A stretch of DNA of 64,000 nt from Sphingopyxis sp. (GTDB lineage: Bacteria; Pseudomonadota; Alphaproteobacteria; Sphingomonadales; Sphingomonadaceae). The notes under the pieces were generated by a model, which saw only the letters and a list, made by a program, of their open reading frames with translations, ran no database searches and was not told the origin of the DNA. The position numbers were made by a program, and so were the translations under genes. Of this stretch, positions 46,047 through 55,859 are shown piece after piece. Every line of letters starts with the position of its first letter. Within the stretch, counting starts at the first letter, position 1. Where the stretch lies: positions 62,001 to 126,000 of the forward strand of contig NVXM01000027.1 in NCBI GenBank assembly GCA_002733865.1, written 5' to 3'.

Positions 46047-46346
46047 TCAAGCCAACCAAAATGCTAGCGCAATCACCGTAGCAGGCATGATCAATCCCAG
46101 GCCGCGCACGATCCTGTCTGTACGTTGTTTCATTGCCCCGAGGGAATGATGTAGCTCATCCGATGGTTGGCAACCGCGACATCGCCATTGGCGGCCGGAA
46201 ACGTCGCGGGCAGGTTGAGTACTTTATAGTGCAAGCCGGCACTGATTGAATCCAGCTTCACCATGTCCCAAATCATGAAACAACAGGGCGGTCGCTAGCC
46301 CGCTTGGCCCTCCACCACTGATCAGGATTTGGCGATTTTCCCCCAA
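46047..46346 (-). pseudogene. Remnant of an FAD-dependent monooxygenase
   Basis: Three minus-strand pieces in different frames fit one flavoprotein monooxygenase. From TTG 46346 the first piece reads RQILISGGGPSGLATALLF, a clear N-terminal FAD-binding GxGxxG motif, and stops at 46224. The second, around 46264-46130, reads MVKLDSISAGLHYKVLNLP and NHRMSYIIPSG, like a middle region. The third, 46133-46047, reads AMKQRTDRIVRGLGLIMPAT and ends in a hydrophobic tail. The whole is only 300 bases, where a working gene would need about 1.2 kb, so large deletions and frameshifts have occurred. It lies between the molybdopterin oxidoreductase and Rieske genes, on the opposite strand. Confidence 0.65.
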
Positions 46347-46427
46347 GGTTCGGAACCTATCTCACATGGTCTGAGATGCCCAACCCATCTAGTCGTTAAC
46401 CGCCAGTTGAACAATAATACTGCTCAA
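46346..46427. promoter_or_regulatory. Cluster of palindromes upstream of the Rieske oxygenase gene
   Basis: Three inverted repeats lie close together: AGGTTC-G-GAACCT (46346-46358), ATCTCA-N7-TGAGAT (46359-46377) and TTGAACA-N7-TGCTCAA (46407-46427, one mismatch). They lie 85-165 bases before ATG 46513 and could bind one or more regulators. The first shares its core with 43762-43771. No regulator gene is next to them. Confidence 0.45.
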
Positions 46428-46512
46428 CATGCATTCCCTTCTATCATATTTGCCAATCGACCTGTCGCTGCTGATCAGCTCTAATCCTGTCGACAGGAAG
46501 AGGACCGCAATC

Positions 46513-47814
46513 ATGACCATGACGCAAACCTATATCGATCAGATGAAAAGCCTGATGGAGTGGGAAGCATCCCGGAAAGCCCCGCCGCAGGACTTTCCCA
46601 GCCTGCCTGATCTGCCTGCCGGACGTTACACCAGCCAGGAATATTACGACCTGGAACAGCAATATCTGTGGAAAAAGACATGGCTGTTCGCTGCCCATAT
46701 CGACGAAGTGCCGGAGCCCGGCTGCTTCATGAAATGGGAACAGATCGGCGACCCAATCGTCATCGTTCACGGCATGGATGGCGAAGTCCGGGCCTTTTAC
46801 AACACCTGCCGTCACCGCGGCGCGCCGGTCGTTACCGAAGAGAAGGGCAAGACGCCGCGCCTGATGTGTGGCTATCACAACTGGACCTACAAGACCGATG
46901 GCACTTTGGTCGGAGTCCCGGAGAAGCAGGATTTCGGGCCGGATTTCGATATGTCCTGCCGCAGCCTGATCCCGGTCCGATGCGAGAGACTGGGCAACCT
47001 GATTTTCGTCAATTTCGATGAAGACGCGATGCCGCTCAAAGAATGGCTCGGTCCCGTCTGGGATGAGTGGAAGGAATTCCGCTTCGACAAAATCCGGCTG
47101 GCCGCGCGGCACAGCTTTGACCTGAAGTGCAACTGGAAGGTAGCGATGGAGGCCAATATGGAGGTCTATCATGTACCCTTCATCCATCCCGATACCGTGT
47201 CGCCGCTTGTCGACAGCAAGCGCAACGTCAACACGCTCTATCCCAATGGCCATGCCCGGATGCTAGCACCTGCACCCGAACAGACAAACCGGGAGCATGT
47301 TCGCGCTATCGACAGTCCGCCCAACTGGCAGGAGATCGAGGGGGTCGGCGAGTTCGGCCGGACCTGCACGCAAAGCTACACGATGTTCCCCAACTGGGTA
47401 TCGCCGCTGAGCAACTATTTTGTGCCGCCGCTGATCTTCTGGCCAACTTCTCTCAATACCACGCGTCTCGAGCTGGTGACGATGGCAATGGACTGGGGCG
47501 ATGGGCCTGCACCGGACCTTTGGACTGTCCCGGACGAGAGCAAGCCCAATGGCCGCAATATGTCGCCGATCATTCTTGAGGACACGCAATTCGGAGAGAT
47601 GATCCAGAAGTCGATGGAAAGCGACGGGTTCAAGAGCGTTCCCTTGAGCTATCAGGAAGCGCGCATCTACAGCTTCCACCAGAATTGCGACAAGATGATC
47701 GGACTGAACCGCATCCCGGACGGACTCGCGGTCGAGCAGGTGATAGGCGAGGAGTGGGTCTATCCAAATGACCCGCGGATAGCCGAAATGGAACAGCTGG
47801 AAGCAGCCGAGTAA
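46513..47814 (+). CDS. Rieske non-heme iron oxygenase, large (alpha) subunit
   Basis: The 433-residue protein has a Rieske [2Fe-2S] domain with Cys99, His101, Cys119 and His122 (CRHRGAP; CGYHNWTY) and a catalytic domain with iron histidines 220 and 225 (EVYHVPFIH) after NWKVAMEANM. It is like the aromatic or aliphatic-ring hydroxylating oxygenases, whose reductase and ferredoxin are not encoded here. ATG 46513 (a second in-frame ATG follows two codons later) has AGGAAGAGGA upstream; a longer frame from 46429 lacks such a site. The substrate is unknown. It is followed 38 bases later by an SDR gene that may act on its product. Confidence 0.9.
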   Translation: MTMTQTYIDQMKSLMEWEASRKAPPQDFPSLPDLPAGRYTSQEYYDLEQQYLWKKTWLFAAHIDEVPEPGCFMKWEQIGDPIVIVHGMDGEVRAFYNTCRHRGAPVVTEEKGKTPRLMCGYHNWTYKTDGTLVGVPEKQDFGPDFDMSCRSLIPVRCERLGNLIFVNFDEDAMPLKEWLGPVWDEWKEFRFDKIRLAARHSFDLKCNWKVAMEANMEVYHVPFIHPDTVSPLVDSKRNVNTLYPNGHARMLAPAPEQTNREHVRAIDSPPNWQEIEGVGEFGRTCTQSYTMFPNWVSPLSNYFVPPLIFWPTSLNTTRLELVTMAMDWGDGPAPDLWTVPDESKPNGRNMSPIILEDTQFGEMIQKSMESDGFKSVPLSYQEARIYSFHQNCDKMIGLNRIPDGLAVEQVIGEEWVYPNDPRIAEMEQLEAAE

Positions 47815-47852
47815 TCACACGAAAAACTTCGGCAAAGGCCGGGGCAAGGAGC

Positions 47853-48611
47853 ATGATGGGACGCGTTCAGGACAAAATCATATTATTGACCGGCGGCGCT
47901 ATGGGACTGGGCAAGGCCGCCACGCAGCGGCTTGTCGAGGAAGGCGCGCGCGTGCTGATCACCGATCACAATGCGGAAGCCGGAGCGGCAACGGCAGCGG
48001 AACTGGGCGATAACGTCGATTTCCTGGAACAGGACGTCACCAATCCCGACCGCTGGACCGAAGTGATCGCGCATGTCGAGGAAACCTACAGCCGGCTCGA
48101 TGTGCTGGTCAACAATGCGGCGGTTACGGTTTTTGGGTCGATTGCGGATGTCAGCTACGAAGATTTCCGCCGCTGTTACAATGTCGATGTCGATTCAATT
48201 TTTCTGGGCTGCAAGGCGGCGCTGCCGGTGATGAGCAAGACCGGCGGTTCGATCATCAATTTTTCATCGGCCGCCGCGATCAATGCCAGCGCCGATCTGG
48301 TTGCCTATAACAGCGCCAAGGCTGCAATCCCGATGCTGACCAAATCCGTCGCGCTCTATTGCGCGCGGGAAAAGAACGGCGTCCGCGTCAACGCGGTGCT
48401 GCCCGGCACGATCATGACGCCGAATGTGCGCAGCGTGATCGACGGCACGCCGAATCCGGCGGAAACCGAGGAAGCGTTCAAACTCGCCCAGCCGGTCGGC
48501 CATATGGGAGAGCCGGATGATATCGCGCATCTGATCGTTTATCTGGCCTCTGACGAAAGCAAATTTGCCACGGGTGCCGCCTTCGCAGTGGATGGCGGTC
48601 TGAGCATCTAG
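47853..48611 (+). CDS. Short-chain dehydrogenase/reductase
   Basis: The 252-residue classical SDR has the cofactor motif TGGAMGLGKA, the NNAA motif (VLVNNAAVTVFG), the catalytic serine in INFSSAAAI and Tyr/Lys in AYNSAKAA, plus the C-terminal GAAFAVDGGLSI. An acidic residue after the second strand (ITDHNAE) points to NAD rather than NADP. It probably oxidises an alcohol or cis-diol made by the Rieske oxygenase, an inference from position. AAGGAGC precedes the double ATG at 47853. Confidence 0.9.
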   Translation: MMGRVQDKIILLTGGAMGLGKAATQRLVEEGARVLITDHNAEAGAATAAELGDNVDFLEQDVTNPDRWTEVIAHVEETYSRLDVLVNNAAVTVFGSIADVSYEDFRRCYNVDVDSIFLGCKAALPVMSKTGGSIINFSSAAAINASADLVAYNSAKAAIPMLTKSVALYCAREKNGVRVNAVLPGTIMTPNVRSVIDGTPNPAETEEAFKLAQPVGHMGEPDDIAHLIVYLASDESKFATGAAFAVDGGLSI

Positions 48612-48666
48612 ACCGGACCGGCGCTCCCGCAGTCAGGCAATGTCTTTATATTGTAGCAAAGCCTAG

Positions 48667-50870
<2,204 letters not shown>

Positions 50871-50875
50871 TCACC

Positions 50876-51808
50876 ATGGCGAGAGCATCGCAAAAGACAG
50901 TCGCGATCACCGGCGCGACCGGCTTTGTCGGCAGCCGTATGCTCGATCTGATAATCGAAAACGGATATCGCGCCCGCGCGCTGACACGGCGAAGGCAAGA
51001 TGACCGACGCGACGTCACATGGGTGCGCGGCGCGCTGGACGACAAGGACAGCCTCACTCAATTATGTTCCGGCGCGGACCATGTTCTGCATATTGCAGGC
51101 GTCGTCAATGCGCCCGACCTTGCCGGATTCGAAGCAGGCAATGTCAAAGGCACTCTGGCAGTCGTCGAAGCTGCCAAACAGGCCGGAACGACACGCTTCG
51201 TCCACGTTTCTTCGCTCGCCGCCACCCAGCCGCAGCTGTCGATATACGGCGAGACCAAGGCGAAGGCGGAGAAAATTGTCGCGACCAGCGGGCTCGACTG
51301 GACGATCCTTCGGCCACCGGCCGTCTATGGACCCGGCGACGGCGAATTGCTCGAGCTTTTCAAAATGGCGAGGCTCGGATTTGTCACCCTCCCGCCCGAT
51401 GCCGATGGCCGCTTGTCGATCATCCACGTGCAGGACCTGTGCCGCGCGCTGCTGGTTCTTCTGCCGGAACAGGAAGACCTCACTGCCCGGATATTCGAGG
51501 TCGACGACGGCAAGCCCGGGGGCTGGACCCAGGACGGCTTTGCCAAGGCGATCGGCTCGGCAATGGGCAAGCGCATCGCGACGCTGGGCATTCCAAAGGC
51601 GCTGTTGCACGTCGGTGCATTTGCGGACCGTCTGGTGCGCCGCGACAAGGCCAAGCTCACCGCTGACCGGGTCAGTTATTTTTGCCACGATGACTGGACC
51701 ATTGATCCGCAAAGGCAGCTGCCGCCGCAACTATGGCAACCGCAGATCGATACGCTTCAGGGCCTCAAGGATACCGCACAATGGTATCGCCAGAACGACT
51801 GGATGTAG
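50876..51808 (+). CDS. cerR: NAD-dependent epimerase/reductase, CerR-like (sphingolipid locus)
   Basis: The 310-residue extended SDR has the cofactor motif ITGATGFVGSRM, HVSSLAATQP and YGETKAKAE (Tyr-x3-Lys). A protein of this kind lies near serine palmitoyltransferase in Caulobacter, where CerR reduces the 3-keto group during ceramide synthesis (from memory of published work). Here it begins five bases after proB, and its homology to CerR rests on my recollection of the C-terminal DWTIDPQRQLPPQLWQP block. The ATG at 50876 is the only sensible start; the frame is open upstream but within proB. Confidence 0.7.
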   Translation: MARASQKTVAITGATGFVGSRMLDLIIENGYRARALTRRRQDDRRDVTWVRGALDDKDSLTQLCSGADHVLHIAGVVNAPDLAGFEAGNVKGTLAVVEAAKQAGTTRFVHVSSLAATQPQLSIYGETKAKAEKIVATSGLDWTILRPPAVYGPGDGELLELFKMARLGFVTLPPDADGRLSIIHVQDLCRALLVLLPEQEDLTARIFEVDDGKPGGWTQDGFAKAIGSAMGKRIATLGIPKALLHVGAFADRLVRRDKAKLTADRVSYFCHDDWTIDPQRQLPPQLWQPQIDTLQGLKDTAQWYRQNDWM

Positions 51809-51814
51809 TCGCGA

Positions 51815-52333
51815 TCAGAGGATCGGTCCGGCCAGTTGTTCATAGACATAGATGATGAAGGTCAGCGTCAGGCCGATCAGAAACACCCGATAGGCCCACC
51901 CGAGAAACCGGTATTTCTTCCGGCCCAGTATCGTTCCCATCTGGTAAATGTCCCGCAGCATCGCGCGATACACGGATTCCTGAGTCTGAAATTCTTCACT
52001 TAGCAGCCGTTCGATAAATTCCTCCTCAGACAGTGCGCCAAAACCGCCAAAAAACAGCATGTTCGTCGGCCCGCCCTTGCGCGGCGTAAAAGCGGGCATC
52101 ACCGCGATCGCCGCCAGACCGGCCGAAGCGAAGGCAGCGATCGCCAGAATCAACAGCGGCAGGGAAAGATTGCCGGTCTGGCTCTGGCCAATGGCAAGAG
52201 TGAAGACAATGAAGGTCGCACCAATCAGCATATTGGCCTTGTGATCGGCCATCATGCTTAGCTGCACATGATGTTGCTGGGTCGTCCGCAGCGCATAAAC
52301 CGCATCATCCGGCCATTTTCTCTCTTCCGCCAT
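51815..52333 (-). CDS. Pycsar-effector-like two-transmembrane protein (orphan)
   Basis: The 172-residue protein has a conserved N-terminal helix (ALRTTQQHHVQLSMMADHKA), then two hydrophobic helices (about 35-75), a cytoplasmic helical stretch and a last transmembrane helix near the C-terminus. The HHVQLSMMADHKANMLIG pattern resembles DUF5706/Pycsar effectors, membrane proteins that respond to cyclic pyrimidines in phage defence. No pyrimidine cyclase gene is near, and the gene is set between a CerR-like reductase and the acyl carrier protein, diverging from the latter. ATG 52333 has GGGGGGA upstream. Confidence 0.65.
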   Translation of the reverse strand: MAEERKWPDDAVYALRTTQQHHVQLSMMADHKANMLIGATFIVFTLAIGQSQTGNLSLPLLILAIAAFASAGLAAIAVMPAFTPRKGGPTNMLFFGGFGALSEEEFIERLLSEEFQTQESVYRAMLRDIYQMGTILGRKKYRFLGWAYRVFLIGLTLTFIIYVYEQLAGPIL

Positions 52334-52472
52334 ATTGATCCCCCCTGAGCTTTCGCGAAAGTGACACAATCGACCGATTTGGGCAAGCTGATGCCGCTTT
52401 TGCGCCTTATTCGCTTGCCAATGGGGCGCATGTCTTGGCAAAGGTCAAGAATAGCAATTTTGGAACTATTAT

Positions 52473-52718
52473 ATGGCAAATCGCGAAGAAATCATGGCCA
52501 AGGTCCGCGAACTGATCGGCCCCTTCAACAACAAGGGAGTCGAGCTGTCGCCTGCAACAACCTTCCAGGGTGATCTCGAATGGGACAGCTTGACGGTGAT
52601 GGACTTTGTCGCCGCTGTTGAGGATGAATTTGACATCATCATCACCATGAACATGCAGGCCGAGATCGAGACTGTCGGCCAGCTCGCCGATGCCGTTGCG
52701 AAGTTGATGGACAGCTAG
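52473..52718 (+). CDS. Acyl carrier protein of the sphingolipid locus
   Basis: The 81-residue ACP has the phosphopantetheine serine at residue 39 (GDLEWDSLTVMDFV) in the normal four-helix context. In the Caulobacter locus an ACP is thought to supply the acyl group to serine palmitoyltransferase, and this one lies 91 bases before that gene, so a dedicated role is likely. It differs from a housekeeping fatty-acid ACP in the DSL-TVMDFVAAVEDEFD stretch. A repeat element separates it from the downstream gene. Confidence 0.88.
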   Translation: MANREEIMAKVRELIGPFNNKGVELSPATTFQGDLEWDSLTVMDFVAAVEDEFDIIITMNMQAEIETVGQLADAVAKLMDS

Positions 52719-52728
52719 AGCCCGACAC

Positions 52729-52800
52729 CCGTTCTCCCTGAGCCATTCTAGGGGTCGCAAGAGCGGGTGCTTCATACTTCGACAGGCTCAGCACGAACGG
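52729..52800. repeat. Degenerate dispersed inverted repeat (REP-like)
   Basis: The right arm, at 52771-52800, reads TTCATACTTCGACAGGCTCA then GCACGAACGG. The left arm at 52729-52752 (CCGTTCtccCTGAGCCatTC) is a worn inverted copy. I recall elements of this sequence scattered between genes in sphingomonads. It sits between the ACP and palmitoyltransferase genes. Confidence 0.6.
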
Positions 52801-52809
52801 AAGTAAACA

Positions 52810-54009
52810 ATGACCGATCTACTCAGTAAATTCGATCCGCTTATTCAGGAGCGCGAAAACCTCCTTGCGACCGGCGTCAAGGACCCGTTCTCGCTGGTCA
52901 TGGAGGAAGTGCTCTCGCCAACCGTTGCGGTCTGCAACGGCAAGGAAACGATTCTCCTCGGCACCTATAATTATATGGGCATGACCTTTGACGACGACGT
53001 GCGCGCAGCCGGGATCAAGGCGCTGGCGGAGTTCGGATCCGGCACCACCGGCAGCCGGGTGTTTAACGGGACCTACAGCCTCCACCGCGATTGCGAGGAT
53101 GCGCTCAGGGAATTTTACGCGATGGACCACGCGATGGTCTTTTCCACCGGTTACCAGGCGAATCTCGGAATCATCTCCACGCTCGCCGGCAAAGGCGATT
53201 ATATCATTCTCGACACCGACAGCCATGCCTCGATCTACGACGGCTGCGCGATGGGCAATGCCGAGATTGTCGCCTTCCGCCACAATGATGTCGAGGCGCT
53301 GGAAAAGCGGCTGAAGCGCCTGCCCGCGGAAGCCGGCAAGCTGGTCGTCCTTGAAGGCGTCTATTCGATGCTCGGCGATGTCGCACCGCTCAAGGACATG
53401 GTCCGCATCTGCAAGGAAAATGGTGCCATGGTGCTGGTCGACGAGGCCCATAGCATGGGCTTTATCGGAGAAAACGGTCGCGGCGTCTGTGAAGCGCAGG
53501 GCGTGATCGACGATGTCGATTTCATCATTGGCACGTTCAGCAAAAGCGTCGGCACGGTCGGTGGCTTCTGCGTCTCCAACCATCCGAAATTCGAGATATT
53601 GCGGCTGGTCTGCCGCCCCTATATATTCACCGCCAGCCTGCCGCCCAGCGTCATGGCGACGGCGAGCACTTCGATCCGCAAGCTGATGCACAGCGGCAAC
53701 AAGCGGGCCCATCTCTGGGAAAATAGCAAGAAACTGCACCAGGGCCTGCGCGATCTCGGCTTCTCCCTCGGCACGCCCGAGGCACAAAGCGCGATTATCG
53801 CAGTAATCATGCCCGATCTCGAAAAAGGCGCGATGATGTGGCAGGCTTTGCTTGCGGAAGGGTTATATGTGAACCTGGCCAGACCGCCAGCGACACCGGC
53901 CAATATGACCTTGCTTCGCTGTTCTTTGTGCGCGGAACATACGAGCGAACAAGTCGACCAGATTCTGGGGATGTTTGAAGCAGCCGGCAAGGCTGTCGGA
54001 GCCATCTAG
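52810..54009 (+). CDS. spt: Serine palmitoyltransferase
   Basis: SPT condenses L-serine with palmitoyl thioester to make 3-ketodihydrosphingosine, the first committed step of sphingolipid synthesis. The 399-residue PLP enzyme of the alpha-oxoamine synthase family has the Schiff-base lysine at 245 (GTFSKSVGTVGG), His139 (TDSHAS) and His214 (DEAHSMG); these match Lys265, His159 and His234 of the Sphingomonas paucimobilis enzyme with a constant offset of 20. It is soluble, as in sphingomonads. A GGAAGTA site precedes the ATG. It is followed by an enoyl-CoA hydratase-like gene after five bases. Confidence 0.95.
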   Translation: MTDLLSKFDPLIQERENLLATGVKDPFSLVMEEVLSPTVAVCNGKETILLGTYNYMGMTFDDDVRAAGIKALAEFGSGTTGSRVFNGTYSLHRDCEDALREFYAMDHAMVFSTGYQANLGIISTLAGKGDYIILDTDSHASIYDGCAMGNAEIVAFRHNDVEALEKRLKRLPAEAGKLVVLEGVYSMLGDVAPLKDMVRICKENGAMVLVDEAHSMGFIGENGRGVCEAQGVIDDVDFIIGTFSKSVGTVGGFCVSNHPKFEILRLVCRPYIFTASLPPSVMATASTSIRKLMHSGNKRAHLWENSKKLHQGLRDLGFSLGTPEAQSAIIAVIMPDLEKGAMMWQALLAEGLYVNLARPPATPANMTLLRCSLCAEHTSEQVDQILGMFEAAGKAVGAI

Positions 54010-54014
54010 CCGAA

Positions 54015-54809
54015 ATGACCAACCCCATCCTCATCGAACAGCGCGGCGCGGTCGAGATTTTGACGCTCCACCGCCCCGAAAAGCTCAACACGATGAACGA
54101 GGCAATGATCTTCGCGCTGCAGGACTATTTTCGCGGCCTGCAGAAGCGCCCCGACATCCGCGTCGTTCTGTTTCGCGCCGAAGGTCGTGCCTTTTGTGCC
54201 GGCCTCGATATTGGCGGCTGGAAGAATGATGGTTCGCAGGGACAGGTCCAGCATGTCTGGCGCACGCAGCGCTCGATCGCCACGGTTATGCAGCTCATGC
54301 GGCAATGCCCGCAGCCGATTATCGCACTGGCCCAGGGCGCAGCCTGTGGCGGCGGTTTCTCGCTGCTGCTTGCCAGCGATATCCGCTATGGTGCGCCCAG
54401 CCTGAAGATGAATGCCGCCTATATCAAGATCGGCCTGGGCGGCTGCGACATGGGATCCAGCTATTTCCTGCCGCGCATGGTCGGTGCCTCGATTGCGTCG
54501 GAACTGATCCTGACCGGTCGCTTCATCCATGCCGAACGGGCCGAGAAATATGGTTTGATCAGCGAAACGGTAGACGAAAAGAAGCTGCTGTCGACCGGGC
54601 TCGCTCTGGCCGAAGAAATGCTGGACACCGCCCCTATGGGCTTGCGCCTGTCCAAGGATGCCTTAAACCGCAATATTGACGCGCAGAGTTTCGAAGCGGC
54701 GCTCGCCATTGAAGACCGGCAACAGGTGATGCTCTCGATGACCGAAGACAGCCGGGAGGCGGCCAAGGCGTTTTTTGCGAAGCGGAAGCCAGATTACAAG
54801 GATCGGTGA
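54015..54809 (+). CDS. Enoyl-CoA hydratase/isomerase family protein
   Basis: The 264-residue crotonase-fold protein has the LNTMNEAM helix, the oxyanion-hole strands (FCAGLDIGGW and GGGFSLLLASDIRYG) and the C-terminal EALAIEDRQQVM-like helix. Only five bases separate it from the palmitoyltransferase stop, so the two are cotranscribed. The hydratase glutamates are not obvious (the second site reads GGCDMGSSYF), so hydratase, isomerase or hydrolase activity is all possible. A function in sphingoid base or acyl-chain metabolism is inferred from position. Confidence 0.85.
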   Translation: MTNPILIEQRGAVEILTLHRPEKLNTMNEAMIFALQDYFRGLQKRPDIRVVLFRAEGRAFCAGLDIGGWKNDGSQGQVQHVWRTQRSIATVMQLMRQCPQPIIALAQGAACGGGFSLLLASDIRYGAPSLKMNAAYIKIGLGGCDMGSSYFLPRMVGASIASELILTGRFIHAERAEKYGLISETVDEKKLLSTGLALAEEMLDTAPMGLRLSKDALNRNIDAQSFEAALAIEDRQQVMLSMTEDSREAAKAFFAKRKPDYKDR

Positions 54810-54814
54810 GTTCT

Positions 54815-54905
54815 CGTCATCCTGAACTTGTTTCAGGACCTCAGGCGCCTGAACCGTATGACGGTGGCAAGAGTGACAAGGTCCTGAAACTAGTTCAGGA
54901 TGACG
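54815..54905. repeat. Long perfect-arm hairpin repeat between convergent genes
   Basis: Two 27-base arms (54815-54841 and 54879-54905) are inverted repeats with a single mismatch and a 37-base loop. The arm begins CGTCATCCTGAACTTGTTTC. The transcripts of the enoyl-CoA hydratase gene and the convergent gene at 54927 would both run into it, so it may end or stabilise both. I recall near-identical repeats scattered through sphingomonad genomes. Confidence 0.85.
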
Positions 54906-54926
54906 GGCTCCTTTAGATGACGGGGC

Positions 54927-55844
54927 TCACTTGATCGCTCCACCCATGATCAACCGCGGCAACATCACCAGGGCGCCGAGGATCGGCCATTTGCGCTGCC
55001 AGGGCCTGATCACATAATCGGTCCCAGCATGGCGATTGATCTTCCATGCCAGATAATCAATGCCGCCGGCATAGGTGGCGGAGGCCTTGGCCAGCCGGGC
55101 CAGCGTCAGGATCTTCCCATTGCGGCGCAACTGCCGCCATCTTTTTTCAACCGCAGCACGAGAGGCGACGATTTTCAGATTCTTTCCGCGTTTCTTTGCC
55201 CGTTCGGCAATCGCCGCCACGACCGCAGCTCCAAATCGCTCGTAGCGGGCTACATCAGAATCGACGACCGAACCGGACCGATCTTTTCGCTCGGCTCGCA
55301 GTTCGGCACCATAGGTCAGTTCAAAACCGCGTTTCCAGACATCCAGAATCCGATATTCTTTATCAATGCCCATCATCGGAAAGGTCATGTCGAAAAGCGT
55401 CACCGGAGCCCCCGCGATCGCGTCAACCGCCTGCGCCTGTGCGGCCTCGTCCGCCTGCCAGACCAAACGCGATGGCTGGGCAAATCTCGCCCACACGCTG
55501 ACGGCGCTGGCCCCAATCCGGTTCAGTCTGTGAAAGTCCTGCTCGCTGAGGACTGCTACTTTGGCGACCAGTCCGGCATGTTCCGCGGGAAAAACATTAG
55601 GCGGCAAGCGCTTGTTTGCGCCCGCCAGCCAGCTTTTCCCGTAAGCCGCTTGATAGTCGGAAACGATCAGATAGAAATCCAGCATCTGTCCGTCGAGTTC
55701 GGTGGTCCGGAGGCAAGAGCCATAGAATAGCACGGCCCGTGATGCGTCTTTATATCGCGCAGCAATAGACGCAGCGAAATCCGCAACTCGCGGATCAACC
55801 GGCTGCGCCAGTTCCTGCGCTATCAGTGATTTCAGATCGCCCAC
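54927..55844 (-). CDS. Nucleotidyltransferase-like protein of the sphingolipid locus
   Basis: The 305-residue protein contains a nucleotidyltransferase-like start (VLFYGSCLRTTELDGQMLDF) in which the usual [DE]x[DE] pair reads DFY, so only one acidic residue is kept. The rest is mixed helix with basic stretches and a hydrophobic C-terminus (ILGALVMLPRLIMGG) that may sit on the membrane. A protein of this kind neighbours a ceramide kinase in the Caulobacter ceramide phosphoglycerate locus, by my recollection; a direct link is not proved. The lipid kinase gene lies 15 bases upstream on the same strand. Confidence 0.6.
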   Translation of the reverse strand: MGDLKSLIAQELAQPVDPRVADFAASIAARYKDASRAVLFYGSCLRTTELDGQMLDFYLIVSDYQAAYGKSWLAGANKRLPPNVFPAEHAGLVAKVAVLSEQDFHRLNRIGASAVSVWARFAQPSRLVWQADEAAQAQAVDAIAGAPVTLFDMTFPMMGIDKEYRILDVWKRGFELTYGAELRAERKDRSGSVVDSDVARYERFGAAVVAAIAERAKKRGKNLKIVASRAAVEKRWRQLRRNGKILTLARLAKASATYAGGIDYLAWKINRHAGTDYVIRPWQRKWPILGALVMLPRLIMGGAIK

Positions 55845-55859
55845 GCGAAAAGCTCTAGC

